A DNA stretch of 36,713 nt from Gloeomargaritaceae cyanobacterium C42_A2020_066 (GTDB lineage Bacteria > Cyanobacteriota > Cyanobacteriia > Gloeomargaritales > Gloeomargaritaceae): positions 1-36,713 of the forward strand of contig JACYLR010000112.1 of NCBI GenBank assembly GCA_015272465.1, given 5' to 3'. Shown in pieces: positions 7,980 through 16,403 of the stretch. The notes under the pieces are model-generated. The model did not search any database and had not been told where the DNA came from. It worked only from the letters and a program-made list of their open reading frames with translations. The position numbers were made by a program, and so were the translations under genes. How positions within the stretch are numbered: the stretch's first letter is position 1; the number at the start of each line of letters is the position of its first letter.

Positions 7980-9815
7980 ATGCTCTACCGCTGGATTGTT
8001 GTGGGTGTCGCGCTGGGAGGCATGGGGATTGCGGCCGGCCGGGCGGCTGCCCCGGACTTGCCCTACCGCCAGGCGGGTTTGACCGAACGTCAAGCGGCCT
8101 TGCACCTCCTGAACCGCTTCAGCTTTGGCCCCCGCCCCCAGGAGGTGGATCAGGTTGTGCAGATGGGCTTGAACCGCTGGCTGGACACCCAACTCGCCCA
8201 ACGGCCCGACCCAGATCTGCAAAATCGCCTCAAGCATTTAACCGTCCTGCAACCGGGGGGGGAAACCAGCCGCTTCTCCAACCGCAAGGAGATTTTGGCG
8301 GCGGCGCAACAGGCGGGCCTCAAGCTGCGCGAGCTTGGCCCCGACGCCACCCCTGCCCAGAAGGCGGCCTTTCGCAAGCAATTGAATGCCTTCATCGAGC
8401 AGAAAGGGATTACCACCCGCGGCGCTCTCCAGACTGACCTGATGGCCCAGAAGATCCTGCGGGCCACCTACAGCCAAAACCAACTGGCGGAAGTGCTCAG
8501 TGACTTTTGGTACAACCACTTCTACGTCTCCCGGCGGGATCGGGCCGCAGCCCTCTGGATTCTCGACTACGAGATGCGGGCAATTCGGCCCCATGCCCTG
8601 GGTAAGTTCCCCGATCTGCTGCGGGCCACGGCTCAACACCCGGCCATGCTGCTGTATCTGGACAACGCCCAGTCCTCGGCCGGCCCAGAAGCCCTGACGC
8701 TAGGGAACCGTCGCCGCCCCCAACCTCAGGGGGAGATGGCCCCCAAACGGGCGCGCGGCCTGAATGAAAACTACGCCCGCGAACTCCTGGAATTGCACAC
8801 CCTGGGGGTGGATGGGGGCTACACCCAGCAGGACGTGATTGAAGTGGCGCGGACGTTCACCGGCTGGACTCTGTTGCCCGACGGTAAGCTGCGCCAGAAG
8901 GTGATGGCTGCTACGGCTGGCGCGCCCGTTGCACCGACGTTTCGGGGGGACTTTGCCTTTATCCCCAGCCGCCACGACGCGGGGCCAAAGTTGATTCTAG
9001 GCCAGCGCTTCCCTGGCAATCAGGGGTTGGCTGAGGGAGAACAGGTGTTAACCCTGCTGGCCGGCCGGCCGGCCACCGCCCAGCACATTGCCCGCAAGCT
9101 CGCTATCCGCTTTGTCAGCGATACCCCGCCCCCAGCACTGGTGGAGCGCCTCAGCCAAACCTTCCTACGCACCGGGGGCGATACCCCCAGCCTGATCCGC
9201 ACCCTAGTGGCCTCCCCGGAGTTTTGGCAGCCGGCGGCCCAGCGGGCCAAAATCAAGTCGCCTTTTGAATTGGTGATCAGTGCGCTGCGGGGTCTCAACG
9301 CTGAGGTCACGGAACCGGAGGCGGTGGTGCGCTGGTTGGAACGCCTTGGTCAACCTCTCTACGCCTATCCGGCACCCTCCGGCTATCCTGACCAGGCCGA
9401 GGCGTGGGTCAATACCGGTGCCCTCCTCAACCGGATGAGCTTTGCCTTGGACTTGTCGGCCGGCCGGATTCCGGGGGTTACGGTTCAACTGGTCGGCCGG
9501 CCGACAGATACCCTGAATAGTGCCCTAGAGCGCTACAGTGCCCTGCTCCTACCGGAGGTCAATCCGGGCCAACTGCGACAGCGGGTGATGCCCCTGCTGG
9601 AAAATCCCCAAAGTCTAGGCAATCTGGAAGCCCTAGCCCCGGCGATGCCCATGGACGGTCAATCCATGACTCCGGCTGAAAACGGTAAGGCTGATAAAGG
9701 GAAGAAAGGTGAAAAGTTAAGCCGTCGCCCCCGCCGAACACCGGAGGCTCTCCCCTCGGTTTCGGCCCAGGTTGTGGGTGTGCTGATCGGCTCGCCCGAA
9801 TTTCAACGGCGCTAG
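7980..9815 (+). CDS. DUF1800 family exported protein
   Basis: 611 residues. It begins with a hydrophobic signal-like segment (WIVVGVALGGMGIAAGRAAA) and then shows DUF1800 hallmarks: RQAALHLLNRFSFGPRP near the N-terminus, NYARELLELHTLGVDGGYTQ in the middle and VARTFTGWT. The biochemical function of the family is unknown; it is found beside DUF1501 genes in many bacteria, as here. A basic, low-complexity stretch (GKADKGKKGEK, then RRPRRTPE) near the C-terminus looks like a linker. A triple overlapping GGCCGGCC at 9059-9074 encodes LAGRPAT. The DUF1501 gene starts 12 bp after this stop, so the two are almost certainly co-expressed. The extracytoplasmic location is inferred from the N-terminus. 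Confidence 0.88.
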   Translation: MLYRWIVVGVALGGMGIAAGRAAAPDLPYRQAGLTERQAALHLLNRFSFGPRPQEVDQVVQMGLNRWLDTQLAQRPDPDLQNRLKHLTVLQPGGETSRFSNRKEILAAAQQAGLKLRELGPDATPAQKAAFRKQLNAFIEQKGITTRGALQTDLMAQKILRATYSQNQLAEVLSDFWYNHFYVSRRDRAAALWILDYEMRAIRPHALGKFPDLLRATAQHPAMLLYLDNAQSSAGPEALTLGNRRRPQPQGEMAPKRARGLNENYARELLELHTLGVDGGYTQQDVIEVARTFTGWTLLPDGKLRQKVMAATAGAPVAPTFRGDFAFIPSRHDAGPKLILGQRFPGNQGLAEGEQVLTLLAGRPATAQHIARKLAIRFVSDTPPPALVERLSQTFLRTGGDTPSLIRTLVASPEFWQPAAQRAKIKSPFELVISALRGLNAEVTEPEAVVRWLERLGQPLYAYPAPSGYPDQAEAWVNTGALLNRMSFALDLSAGRIPGVTVQLVGRPTDTLNSALERYSALLLPEVNPGQLRQRVMPLLENPQSLGNLEALAPAMPMDGQSMTPAENGKADKGKKGEKLSRRPRRTPEALPSVSAQVVGVLIGSPEFQRR

Positions 9816-9827
9816 GAGGGAATCCCC

Positions 9828-11057
9828 ATGTGGCAACGACGTACCATCCTCAAATCCGGCGGCCTCGCTCTGGTCGGCCTGGGTCTGGGCACCATTCCTA
9901 GCTTTCTCAGTCGGGCCGTGGCCCAATCGTCCCCACGGACTGCCGCGGCCGGCCGGGGGATTTTGGTGGTGATTTTTCAGCGGGGTGGCATGGATGGGCT
10001 GATGGCCGTCCCCCCTCTTACCGACCCCAACTTGGTGCGGTTGCGCCCCCAACTTGTGCCCGCGGCGGGTCAGGGCAAAGAGGGTCTCCAGGACTTGGAT
10101 GGTCGCTTTGGGCTGCACCCGGCGTTTGCGCCGCTGCTCCCCCTCTACCAAGCCGGCCACATGGCGATTGTCCACGGCGTCGGCTTGTCCACCACCACCC
10201 GCTCCCACTTTGACGCCCAGGATTATATGGAAACCGGCACCCCGGAGCGCAAAAACACCCGGTCGGGCTGGTTGAATCGCGCCCTGCAAGCGGCCGGCCG
10301 GCCGGGTGGTGAGTTTCAGGCCGTCTCCCTCACCCCCAATTTGCCCCGCAGTTTGGGCGGGACTCGGCCCGTGATGGCCCTCGGTAACCTGGACGATCTG
10401 GCCCAGCGCAGTGGGCGTGTCCTCCAGACGGCCGGCCCCAGTTTTGAGAGTCTCTACGACCAGACTAGCCAGCAACTCCTCCGCCAGACTGGTCGCGAGA
10501 GCCTGGAAATGGCCCGCTTGATCACCCACCTGGCTCGCCAGCCCCAGGCTGAAGGCTATCCCCCAACAAACCTCGGTCGTTCGCTGCGGCAGATTGCCCA
10601 GTTGATCAAAGCGGGGGTGGGCCTAGAGGTTGCCTTTGCCGAATCCCACGGTTGGGATACCCATGTCCGTCAGGCCAATAGCTTTATGGGGCCGGCCCGC
10701 GACTTGGCCCTCAGCCTGCGGGCGTTCTGGAACGACATGGCCAGCCAGCGGCAACGGTTAGTGGTGGTCACAATGACCGAATTTGGGCGCACCGTTGCTC
10801 AGAATGGCAACGCCGGTACCGACCACGGGCGGGGTTCCTGCTTCTTTGTCTTGGGCGAACCGGTCGCCGGGGGGCGAGTCTATGGTTCCGTCCCTCGACT
10901 CGAGCGGGAAGCCCTAGCTGACCGGCGGGACTTGCCTGTGACCACGGACTTTCGGGCAGTACTGGCGGGTACGGCCGGCCCTATTCTGGGCTGGGGGCAA
11001 ACCAGCCAAGTGTTTCCCGGCTGGCAGGGAAACCCTCTGCCGCTCTTGCGTGCCTGA
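9828..11057 (+). CDS. DUF1501 family Tat-exported protein
   Basis: 409 residues, start ATG 9828 behind a strong AGGAGGG. The N-terminus QRRTILKSGGLALVGLG is a twin-arginine signal, so the protein is probably folded, perhaps with metal, before export. DUF1501 proteins have an alkaline-phosphatase/sulfatase-like fold. Matching motifs here are FQRGGMDGL, RSHFDAQDYMETG, ESHGWDTHVRQ and MTEFGRTVAQN followed by TDHGRG, supplying Asp/His residues typical of metal binding. No substrate is established for the family. It pairs with the upstream DUF1800 gene, the usual arrangement, and likely works with it outside the cytoplasmic membrane. After the stop come 249 bp without a recognisable gene, before a convergent unit. 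Confidence 0.9.
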   Translation: MWQRRTILKSGGLALVGLGLGTIPSFLSRAVAQSSPRTAAAGRGILVVIFQRGGMDGLMAVPPLTDPNLVRLRPQLVPAAGQGKEGLQDLDGRFGLHPAFAPLLPLYQAGHMAIVHGVGLSTTTRSHFDAQDYMETGTPERKNTRSGWLNRALQAAGRPGGEFQAVSLTPNLPRSLGGTRPVMALGNLDDLAQRSGRVLQTAGPSFESLYDQTSQQLLRQTGRESLEMARLITHLARQPQAEGYPPTNLGRSLRQIAQLIKAGVGLEVAFAESHGWDTHVRQANSFMGPARDLALSLRAFWNDMASQRQRLVVVTMTEFGRTVAQNGNAGTDHGRGSCFFVLGEPVAGGRVYGSVPRLEREALADRRDLPVTTDFRAVLAGTAGPILGWGQTSQVFPGWQGNPLPLLRA

Positions 11058-11306
11058 TCTCGGTCGTGCTGAAGCTGGGTACGGTCATGTCTAGACCCTA
11101 GGCGAGCCGGCAATGACCCCACTTGAACAAGCCCCTCGTCCTTGTGATGATCAGTAGGCCCGCGCTCCTCCCTACGCCTCTAGTCAGCTTCCCCATTAGC
11201 TTTGCCATCGGAGAGTGAGCGACTCTAAAGCAGGTTCTGGAGATCGGCTCTTTGAGATGTGTCAACCTCTAAGAATCTTGCTACACAGGCATTCGGCAGC
11301 ATGAAC

Positions 11307-12533
11307 CTAAAGCTGGCGATCCTGGCTCCCATAAACGGGTTCAGCGCCGCCCGGCCGGCCGACCAGTTGCCGTAACCCGCCGATCAACGCCAGGGTAGAC
11401 AAGGCCAAGCCGAGCCACAATCCATCGGCCCACGGCCGGGGTAAATCGAGTACCGCACCCCCCAGCGGTGGCCCGATTAAATACCCCACTGCCCAGCAGA
11501 GGGAGTTGACCGCCAGATAGAGACCGCGGCGTTCAACCGGAGCCAGGTCAGCCACAAAGGTTGATCCCATCGGCAAATAGGCCGCGGTCGCCACCGCCAA
11601 AAGGGTGAGAGCCACCAGAGTCAGCGGCACACTCGCCGCCCCCCAACGGCCGGCCGCCCATACAAAACAGAAGCCCACGGCCCAGAGGCCGGCTGAGACC
11701 TGAAGGGTTTGGGTCGGTTGCCAGGCACGAAAATAGCGCACCACAGGCCACTGCACCAGGGCGGTCACCAGCACGTAAAGGGTGAAAAAGCCACTCAGGG
11801 TAAGGTGACTGAAGGTGGCGCCGCCGACAAAATTGTGTAAGTAGAGGGGCAACGCCGTGTTGACTTGGGCTAGGTAGGACGTAAACAGGATGTTCAGGGG
11901 AATGAAGCCCAGCAGCAGCCGATCCCTGAGCAGATCATGCCACTCTCCCCGGCCGGCCGGCCGCACCCGGGTGCGTTTCGGTTCCTGAAATCCCCCGGCA
12001 ATAATTCCTAAAAAGACCAGGAACGACAGGCCATCCAGAATAAATAACCAACGGTAGGACTCAATCAGGAGGCCACCCAGAGCTACCCCCAAGCCCAACC
12101 CCAGGCTATCCCCCAACCGGGTTAGGGCGAAGGCACTGCGCCGCACCTCCCCTTCCGTCAGGTCAGCAACCGCCGCTTCATTGGCCGGCCAGTAGAGACC
12201 CACCCCCAAACCGAGGACAAGATTGCCGATCACTAGGCCATTAAAGTCCTGAGCGGCCGCCAAGCCAAAGGTACCCAGGGCCGAGAGCAGGGCCGAGAGC
12301 ATCAGGGTTCGCTTGCGTCCCACCCCCACTCGGTCGCTCCAGAGACCTCCTAGGATACGCCCCGCAATTCCCGTCACTGAACCCAGGCCCAGGGCCAACC
12401 CCACCCGGCCGGCCGACAGACCCACCTGGTTGACAAACACGATCGGGGCATAAAACAGGGTCAAGCCCGTCCCCACCTGGGACAGCAGCCGGCCGCCAAA
12501 CAGCACCCAAATTTGCGAAGTTAAGCCCAGCAT
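11307..12533 (-). CDS. Major facilitator superfamily transporter
   Basis: 408 residues with about twelve hydrophobic segments. The loop between segments 2 and 3, GGLWSDRVGVGRKRTLML, matches the MFS signature GxxxDRxGRRxxL. A related motif DLAPVERRGLYLAVNSL follows in the second half. These features mark a proton-coupled transporter of the drug/sugar-efflux type; the substrate is not readable. The start ATG 12533 lies 33 bp after the stop of the inositol monophosphatase-like gene, and the pentapeptide gene lies just before that, so the three minus-strand genes are likely one transcript with this one last. A tandem GGCCGGCC encodes a stretch of the central cytosolic loop, a site that tolerates insertions. 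Confidence 0.88.
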   Translation of the reverse strand: MLGLTSQIWVLFGGRLLSQVGTGLTLFYAPIVFVNQVGLSAGRVGLALGLGSVTGIAGRILGGLWSDRVGVGRKRTLMLSALLSALGTFGLAAAQDFNGLVIGNLVLGLGVGLYWPANEAAVADLTEGEVRRSAFALTRLGDSLGLGLGVALGGLLIESYRWLFILDGLSFLVFLGIIAGGFQEPKRTRVRPAGRGEWHDLLRDRLLLGFIPLNILFTSYLAQVNTALPLYLHNFVGGATFSHLTLSGFFTLYVLVTALVQWPVVRYFRAWQPTQTLQVSAGLWAVGFCFVWAAGRWGAASVPLTLVALTLLAVATAAYLPMGSTFVADLAPVERRGLYLAVNSLCWAVGYLIGPPLGGAVLDLPRPWADGLWLGLALSTLALIGGLRQLVGRPGGAEPVYGSQDRQL

Positions 12534-12566
12534 GACGCGCCAGAGAACGGGGACACCCTCGCCAGT

Positions 12567-13427
12567 CTAGGTCTGGGTTGCCGTTGTCTGAGGGAGATTG
12601 GCCTCCACCTGGGTAAAGGGCAGGGCTACGGGGGAGGCATCCATCCACGGCTTAAACACAGAGACCCACTCCGGCCGGCCGACCACCAGGGTGGGGAAGG
12701 AGACTTGGCTATAGTCCCGCCCGGCTTGTAGGGGAAAAGGGTCTGTGTCCCCAAGGGAAACCCAAGCGGCCCCAGCCGCCTGGGCAATCACCCACACCGC
12801 CGCCAAGTCCCACACCTTCGGCGTGGCCTCCACCGCCCCCACACAAACGCCCTGGGCCACACTCAGCAGGTTGTAGCTGGCTGCCCCCACCATGCGTACC
12901 TTGCAGGGGAAAGCGGGCCGCCACAGCCGCAGACTGCGGGAGCAAAAACTGAACAGATGATGCCCATCCACCGGGCCTGGGTTAGGGCGGAGCGGCCGGC
13001 CGTTCAGCGTTGCCAGCCTCTGGTCAGCCCAAGACAGCCCCTGAAACACCCAATTAAGCGCAGGCAAATGGACATAGCCCAGCACCGGCCGGCCGAAGTG
13101 GAGCAGCGCTAGGGAAATCCCCCAAATCGGCAGCCCCTGACTGTAGTTGGTCGTGCCATCAATCGGATCTACCACCCACACCCAATCCCGATCCGGGGCG
13201 GTCTGTTCCCCCTCTTCCGTCAGCAAGCCATGATCTGGGAAGGCAGCCCTAATCGCCTCGCATAGGGCCTGATCCGCCCAACGATCCGCAGCCGTTACCA
13301 GGGAGCCATCTCCCTTGACTTCTGCGACTATTGCATCTTGGCGCGCCAGCAGTTCCCCCCCCACTGCTGCCGTGGTTTGACTTGCAAACGTGAACAGCGC
13401 CGACCAGTCAAGCGCTTCGTGACCCAT
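12567..13427 (-). CDS. Inositol monophosphatase family protein
   Basis: 286 residues. Family motifs are in order: GSLVTAADRWADQAL near the N-terminus, LLTEEGE (metal-binding glutamates), DPIDGTTNYSQG (metal-binding DPIDGT core) and KVWDLAAVWVIAQAAGA, the second signature WDxAA. These are the Mg-dependent phosphatases that act on inositol monophosphate, histidinol phosphate, fructose 1,6-bisphosphate or 3'-phosphoadenosine 5'-phosphate. Sequence alone does not separate these substrates, so no symbol is given. Length is slightly above the typical 260-275, with a short C-terminal tail. It starts 6 bp after the pentapeptide gene's stop and sits 33 bp before the MFS gene, so co-transcription is likely. 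Confidence 0.9.
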   Translation of the reverse strand: MGHEALDWSALFTFASQTTAAVGGELLARQDAIVAEVKGDGSLVTAADRWADQALCEAIRAAFPDHGLLTEEGEQTAPDRDWVWVVDPIDGTTNYSQGLPIWGISLALLHFGRPVLGYVHLPALNWVFQGLSWADQRLATLNGRPLRPNPGPVDGHHLFSFCSRSLRLWRPAFPCKVRMVGAASYNLLSVAQGVCVGAVEATPKVWDLAAVWVIAQAAGAAWVSLGDTDPFPLQAGRDYSQVSFPTLVVGRPEWVSVFKPWMDASPVALPFTQVEANLPQTTATQT

Positions 13428-13433
13428 CCAGCC

Positions 13434-14651
13434 CTAGTCCTCAGGACGGATTAGGCCCGTCACCACCGCCTGACTCAGGTCAGAATCCACCAGATAAGCC
13501 CCCGCCATATTCGCTTGGGCCAGATTGGTCTCGAACAGTAGCACATGGCATAGGGAGGCCCCAGTGAGGTCGGTGCCCGTCAAATCTGCCCCACTCAAGT
13601 CCGCCTCATTGAGAATGGCCCCTGCTAACACTGCCCCTCGCAGGGTCGCTCGCTGGAGATTGGCCCCCCCCAGATCAGCACTGGTCAGTACAGCTCCCTC
13701 CAAATTAGCCCCAGCCAGATTGGCACGGGTCAGGCGGGTATCCGTTAAATCCGCCCCCGCCAGATTAGCTGCTTCTAAAATCGCTTGGGTCAAGTTGACT
13801 CGCCGCAGCATCGCCCCTTGGAGTTGGGCTTTGGAGAGGTTGGTGCGGCTGAGGTCAACCCCGGCCAACCCCGCCTGCTGCAGGTTTGCACCGGTCATGT
13901 TGACCCGTGTCAAATTCGCCCGATCCAGGATTGCGCCCATCAAGCCCGCTTGGCTGAGGTTGGCATCCCGGAGAATGGCCCGGGTGAAGTCAGCATTGGC
14001 AGCCTTGATCCCCACCAGGGTACTGGTGCTGAGGTTCACTTCGCTAAGGATGGCTTCGCTTAAATCCGCTTCCTGGAGGGAGGCCCCACCCAAAATGGCC
14101 CGGCTTAGGTCTGCCTCCACCAGCTTGGCTCCGCTGAGGTCGGCCTTTCTCAGGGTGGCTTGGCTCAAATCCACACGGGATAGATCGGCAGTACAGAGCT
14201 TGGCATCGTTGAGGTTGGCGCGGGTCAGGTCAGCCCCCGTGAGGTTGGCCCCACTCAAATTGGCCCCCACCAAGTTGGCCCGGCTGAGATTGGCCCCGGA
14301 TAGGTTGGCCCCACTCAAATTGGCCCCCACCAAATCGGCCTCGGTCAGTTTGGCCCCAGAAAGGTTGGCGTCCTCTAGGTCAGCTCCGCTCAGGTAAGCC
14401 GCCACCAACTTCGTGGCCGACAGGTTCGCGCCTCGGAGGTTGGCACTGCTCAGATCGGCTTCCCGGAGCACGGCCCGGCTCAAGTCCGCCTTGCTCAGAT
14501 TGGTACCGCTGAAGGTGACGCCCGCCAGTTTCGCCCGGCTAAGGTTAATCTCCCGTAAAATGGCGAGGGCCAAATCGGCACCACTCAGGCTGGCCTTACT
14601 GAAATCTCGGTCGCCCGCCGCGTAACGACGCAGGAGTTGGTCAGCGTCCAT
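13434..14651 (-). CDS. Pentapeptide-repeat protein
   Basis: 405 residues, almost all tandem A(D/N)LxX pentapeptides, about 70 or more copies, predicting a long right-handed quadrilateral beta-helix. The first 15 or so residues (MDADQLLRRYAAGDRDF) and a short C-terminal tail (VTGLIRPED) are not repeat. Such proteins are abundant in cyanobacteria and their roles are mostly unknown; some bacterial ones mimic DNA and bind gyrase. No signal peptide is seen. At DNA level the repeats are recent in part: an exact 32-base segment recurs with a 60-base offset (14242-14273 and 14302-14333). Unlike nearly every neighbour of this size, it contains no GGCCGGCC. It is the first gene of the three-gene minus-strand unit. 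Confidence 0.93.
   Translation of the reverse strand: MDADQLLRRYAAGDRDFSKASLSGADLALAILREINLSRAKLAGVTFSGTNLSKADLSRAVLREADLSSANLRGANLSATKLVAAYLSGADLEDANLSGAKLTEADLVGANLSGANLSGANLSRANLVGANLSGANLTGADLTRANLNDAKLCTADLSRVDLSQATLRKADLSGAKLVEADLSRAILGGASLQEADLSEAILSEVNLSTSTLVGIKAANADFTRAILRDANLSQAGLMGAILDRANLTRVNMTGANLQQAGLAGVDLSRTNLSKAQLQGAMLRRVNLTQAILEAANLAGADLTDTRLTRANLAGANLEGAVLTSADLGGANLQRATLRGAVLAGAILNEADLSGADLTGTDLTGASLCHVLLFETNLAQANMAGAYLVDSDLSQAVVTGLIRPED
14242..14333 (-). repeat. 32-bp exact direct repeat inside the pentapeptide gene
   Basis: The plus-strand segment beginning AGGTTGGCCCCACTCAAATT (32 bases) occurs exactly at 14242-14273 and 14302-14333, a period of 60 bases or four pentapeptides. 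Exact identity at synonymous positions suggests recent duplication or gene conversion within the repeat array. Confidence 0.85.
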
Positions 14652-14709
14652 GCCAGATGTCCAAGGGTACGGATAAGCCGCACGGTTATGCCTATCTTCT
14701 CAGATAATC

Positions 14710-15378
14710 TCAAGTTAGCAAGAGGGCGACAAGGCCACATAGGGCAATGCCGTCGAAAACCCCGGCTCCACCAATACTCAACACCCCTGCACCCATGTGT
14801 TTCAAGTCGGGCAGGTGGAGGAGGTCAGCCCCAATGAGCGTGCCCAGTACACCTCCGGCAAAAGCGACTGGAGCGGCATGATCCGGGGCGACTAGGAAAG
14901 TAAGCAAGGCAGCCGTCAGGGGGGCAGTGAGGGCGTCCATCTGGATCCCGATGCCCGGCACGACCCGCGCAGCAAAGTAGCTGACTAGGCTGACCCCCGC
15001 CGTAACGGTGAGGATGGCCAGGGGACTGGCTTGGAAAAACTGGTAAACGGCTAACAGGACGGGGATCAGGCCACCCCCCAGGTTAAGGGCGATAACTGTT
15101 TCCTGGGTGGTGCGGCTCAGGGGAAACCCCCAGTAGTGGGCCAGCCAAGGATTGGGGGGGAGTACGGGTGTCAACACCGCGACTTGCCGGCGATAGAGGG
15201 GCAGGTTGATCAGGCTGCCCAGGAGAATGAGATAGAAGACTAGCAGGCCGGCCGGGGCACTGAGGCCCAACTTGGCGGCAGCAAAGCTGACCACATCCAG
15301 GGTGAGGAGTAGGGCCAGTACCGGCAGTCCCAAGACCAGCACGGCCATTAACAGGATGGGGATCGGCAGGAAAACCAT
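14710..15378 (-). CDS. DUF1614 family membrane protein
   Basis: 222 residues and strongly hydrophobic, with about six or seven membrane segments. It opens with FLPIPILLMAVLVLGLPVLA and continues with LLVFYLILLGSLINLPLYRR. GIQMDALTAPL and a Gly-rich end (LSIGGAGVFDGIALCGLVA) match the DUF1614 family as I know it. The family has no established function. The start codon lies 3 bp after the stop of the Ycf33-like gene, so the two are translated from one message. The end lies 58 bp from the pentapeptide gene, and the genes may form one longer unit. No catalytic motif is visible. Confidence 0.75.
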   Translation of the reverse strand: MVFLPIPILLMAVLVLGLPVLALLLTLDVVSFAAAKLGLSAPAGLLVFYLILLGSLINLPLYRRQVAVLTPVLPPNPWLAHYWGFPLSRTTQETVIALNLGGGLIPVLLAVYQFFQASPLAILTVTAGVSLVSYFAARVVPGIGIQMDALTAPLTAALLTFLVAPDHAAPVAFAGGVLGTLIGADLLHLPDLKHMGAGVLSIGGAGVFDGIALCGLVALLLT

Positions 15379-15381
15379 AGC

Positions 15382-15579
15382 CTAGGCCAGCCCCAGCATG
15401 GCTTCCAGGGTGAAGTAGAGGAAGAGCACTGCACTGATCAGAAAGCCCACCACCGCCACCGCAGTCAGCGGCCGGCCGAGGAGGGCGCGCAGGGGCTGGA
15501 TCAGGGTCAACACCACCCCCAGGATGACGGTGACAAAGTACTGGGCATAGCGGCCCACGTTAATCCAAAACTCCCGCAT
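15382..15579 (-). CDS. ycf33: Ycf33/DUF751 family small membrane protein
   Basis: 65 residues. The N-terminus REFWINVGRYAQYFVTVILG and the following LIQPLRALLGRPLTAVAVVG fit the Ycf33 (DUF751) pattern of cyanobacteria and algal plastids: two membrane segments with a conserved aromatic N-terminus. Function is unestablished; mutant work in other cyanobacteria has pointed to a role around photosynthetic electron flow, which cannot be judged here. GAGGAG about 10 bases upstream supports ATG 15579. It is the first gene of a pair with the DUF1614 gene. A GGCCGGCC near 15473 encodes part of the loop between the two segments (GRP). Confidence 0.75.
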   Translation of the reverse strand: MREFWINVGRYAQYFVTVILGVVLTLIQPLRALLGRPLTAVAVVGFLISAVLFLYFTLEAMLGLA

Positions 15580-15743
15580 GGCGCTGATCTCCTCATGGCT
15601 GGCTTGGCCCCGTACTCATGGTGCCACGGGTCACGGGGACTGCCTACGGACAACCGGCCGGCCGGTGCCCAAATTATTAAGATTTCGATAGGATGGTTTA
15701 CGAAACATTACATTCTCGCTGTGGGCGACTCAGGAGGCTGGGG

Positions 15744-16403
15744 ATGATCGGTCGTATTGATGGTCAGCGGTTATGGCGGCGACTCGCCACGCTGGGTGCG
15801 GTCAGTATTCTGGCCATGGGTTTTGCCGCAGCGCTTACGGGTGTGATGCTGGCGTTCTACTACGAGCCAGTCGCGGGGGGCGCTCATGAGTCCCTGGCGC
15901 GGGTGGTGCAGGACATTCCCAATGGCTGGCTGGTGCAGTCCCTGCACGACTGGGCGGGTAATGGGGTTATCGCCTTGGGGCTGATTCAGATCGTTGTGCT
16001 GTTTTTAGGGCGACGATTCCAGCCGGGTTGGCTAGTGGCCTGGATCAGTGGCATCCTGCTGGTGCTGGCAACGATTGGCCTGGGCTGGACTGCCATGATC
16101 TTGGATTGGGATCAGGTGGGGTATTGGCGGCAGAAGGTTGAGTTACTGACGATTGAGGCGATCCCCGTTCTGGGAGCAACCCTACGGGATGCGATCACCG
16201 GGGGGGCAGGCATCTCCTCTACTACGGTGGCGCACCAGTATGCCCTCCACAGCTATGTGCTATCTCTGGGGGCGATGTTGCTAGCCGTAGTGCATTTGGC
16301 CAGCTTACTCTGGCAAGAACTTCAGGATGCTGAGGTGATCAAAGGTTGGCAACCCTGGGGTCGGCCGGCCGCCCTCAATTCTGAGGAATCCTCCCTGGGT
16401 TAG
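15744..16403 (+). CDS. Divergent cytochrome b6-like membrane protein
   Basis: The ORF track starts at 15693, but AGGAGG at 15732-15737 sits 6 bases before ATG 15744, giving 219 residues, the size of PetB. Four membrane helices and b6 landmarks are present: LTGVMLAFYYEP, GWLVQSLHDW, ILDWDQVGYW and EAIPVLGATL followed by LHSYVL. By eye alignment, b6 heme ligands correspond to His68, His169 and His184, but the fourth (His100 of b6) is Gln82. The cysteine that binds heme c in b6 aligns with leucine. One b heme should be retained, while the second site and heme c are doubtful. No subunit IV gene follows. It is a paralogue, not the main petB; a role in an alternative electron carrier is inference. 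Confidence 0.82.
   Translation: MIGRIDGQRLWRRLATLGAVSILAMGFAAALTGVMLAFYYEPVAGGAHESLARVVQDIPNGWLVQSLHDWAGNGVIALGLIQIVVLFLGRRFQPGWLVAWISGILLVLATIGLGWTAMILDWDQVGYWRQKVELLTIEAIPVLGATLRDAITGGAGISSTTVAHQYALHSYVLSLGAMLLAVVHLASLLWQELQDAEVIKGWQPWGRPAALNSEESSLG

Noticed and set aside
9717-10529. 270-residue minus-strand ORF opposite DUF1501
   Set aside because: Antisense to two confidently assigned genes; low-complexity residues and no recognised domain.
13525-14397. 290-residue plus-strand ORF rich in Ala, Ser and Arg
   Set aside because: Antisense image of the pentapeptide repeats; its periodicity is that of the sense gene.
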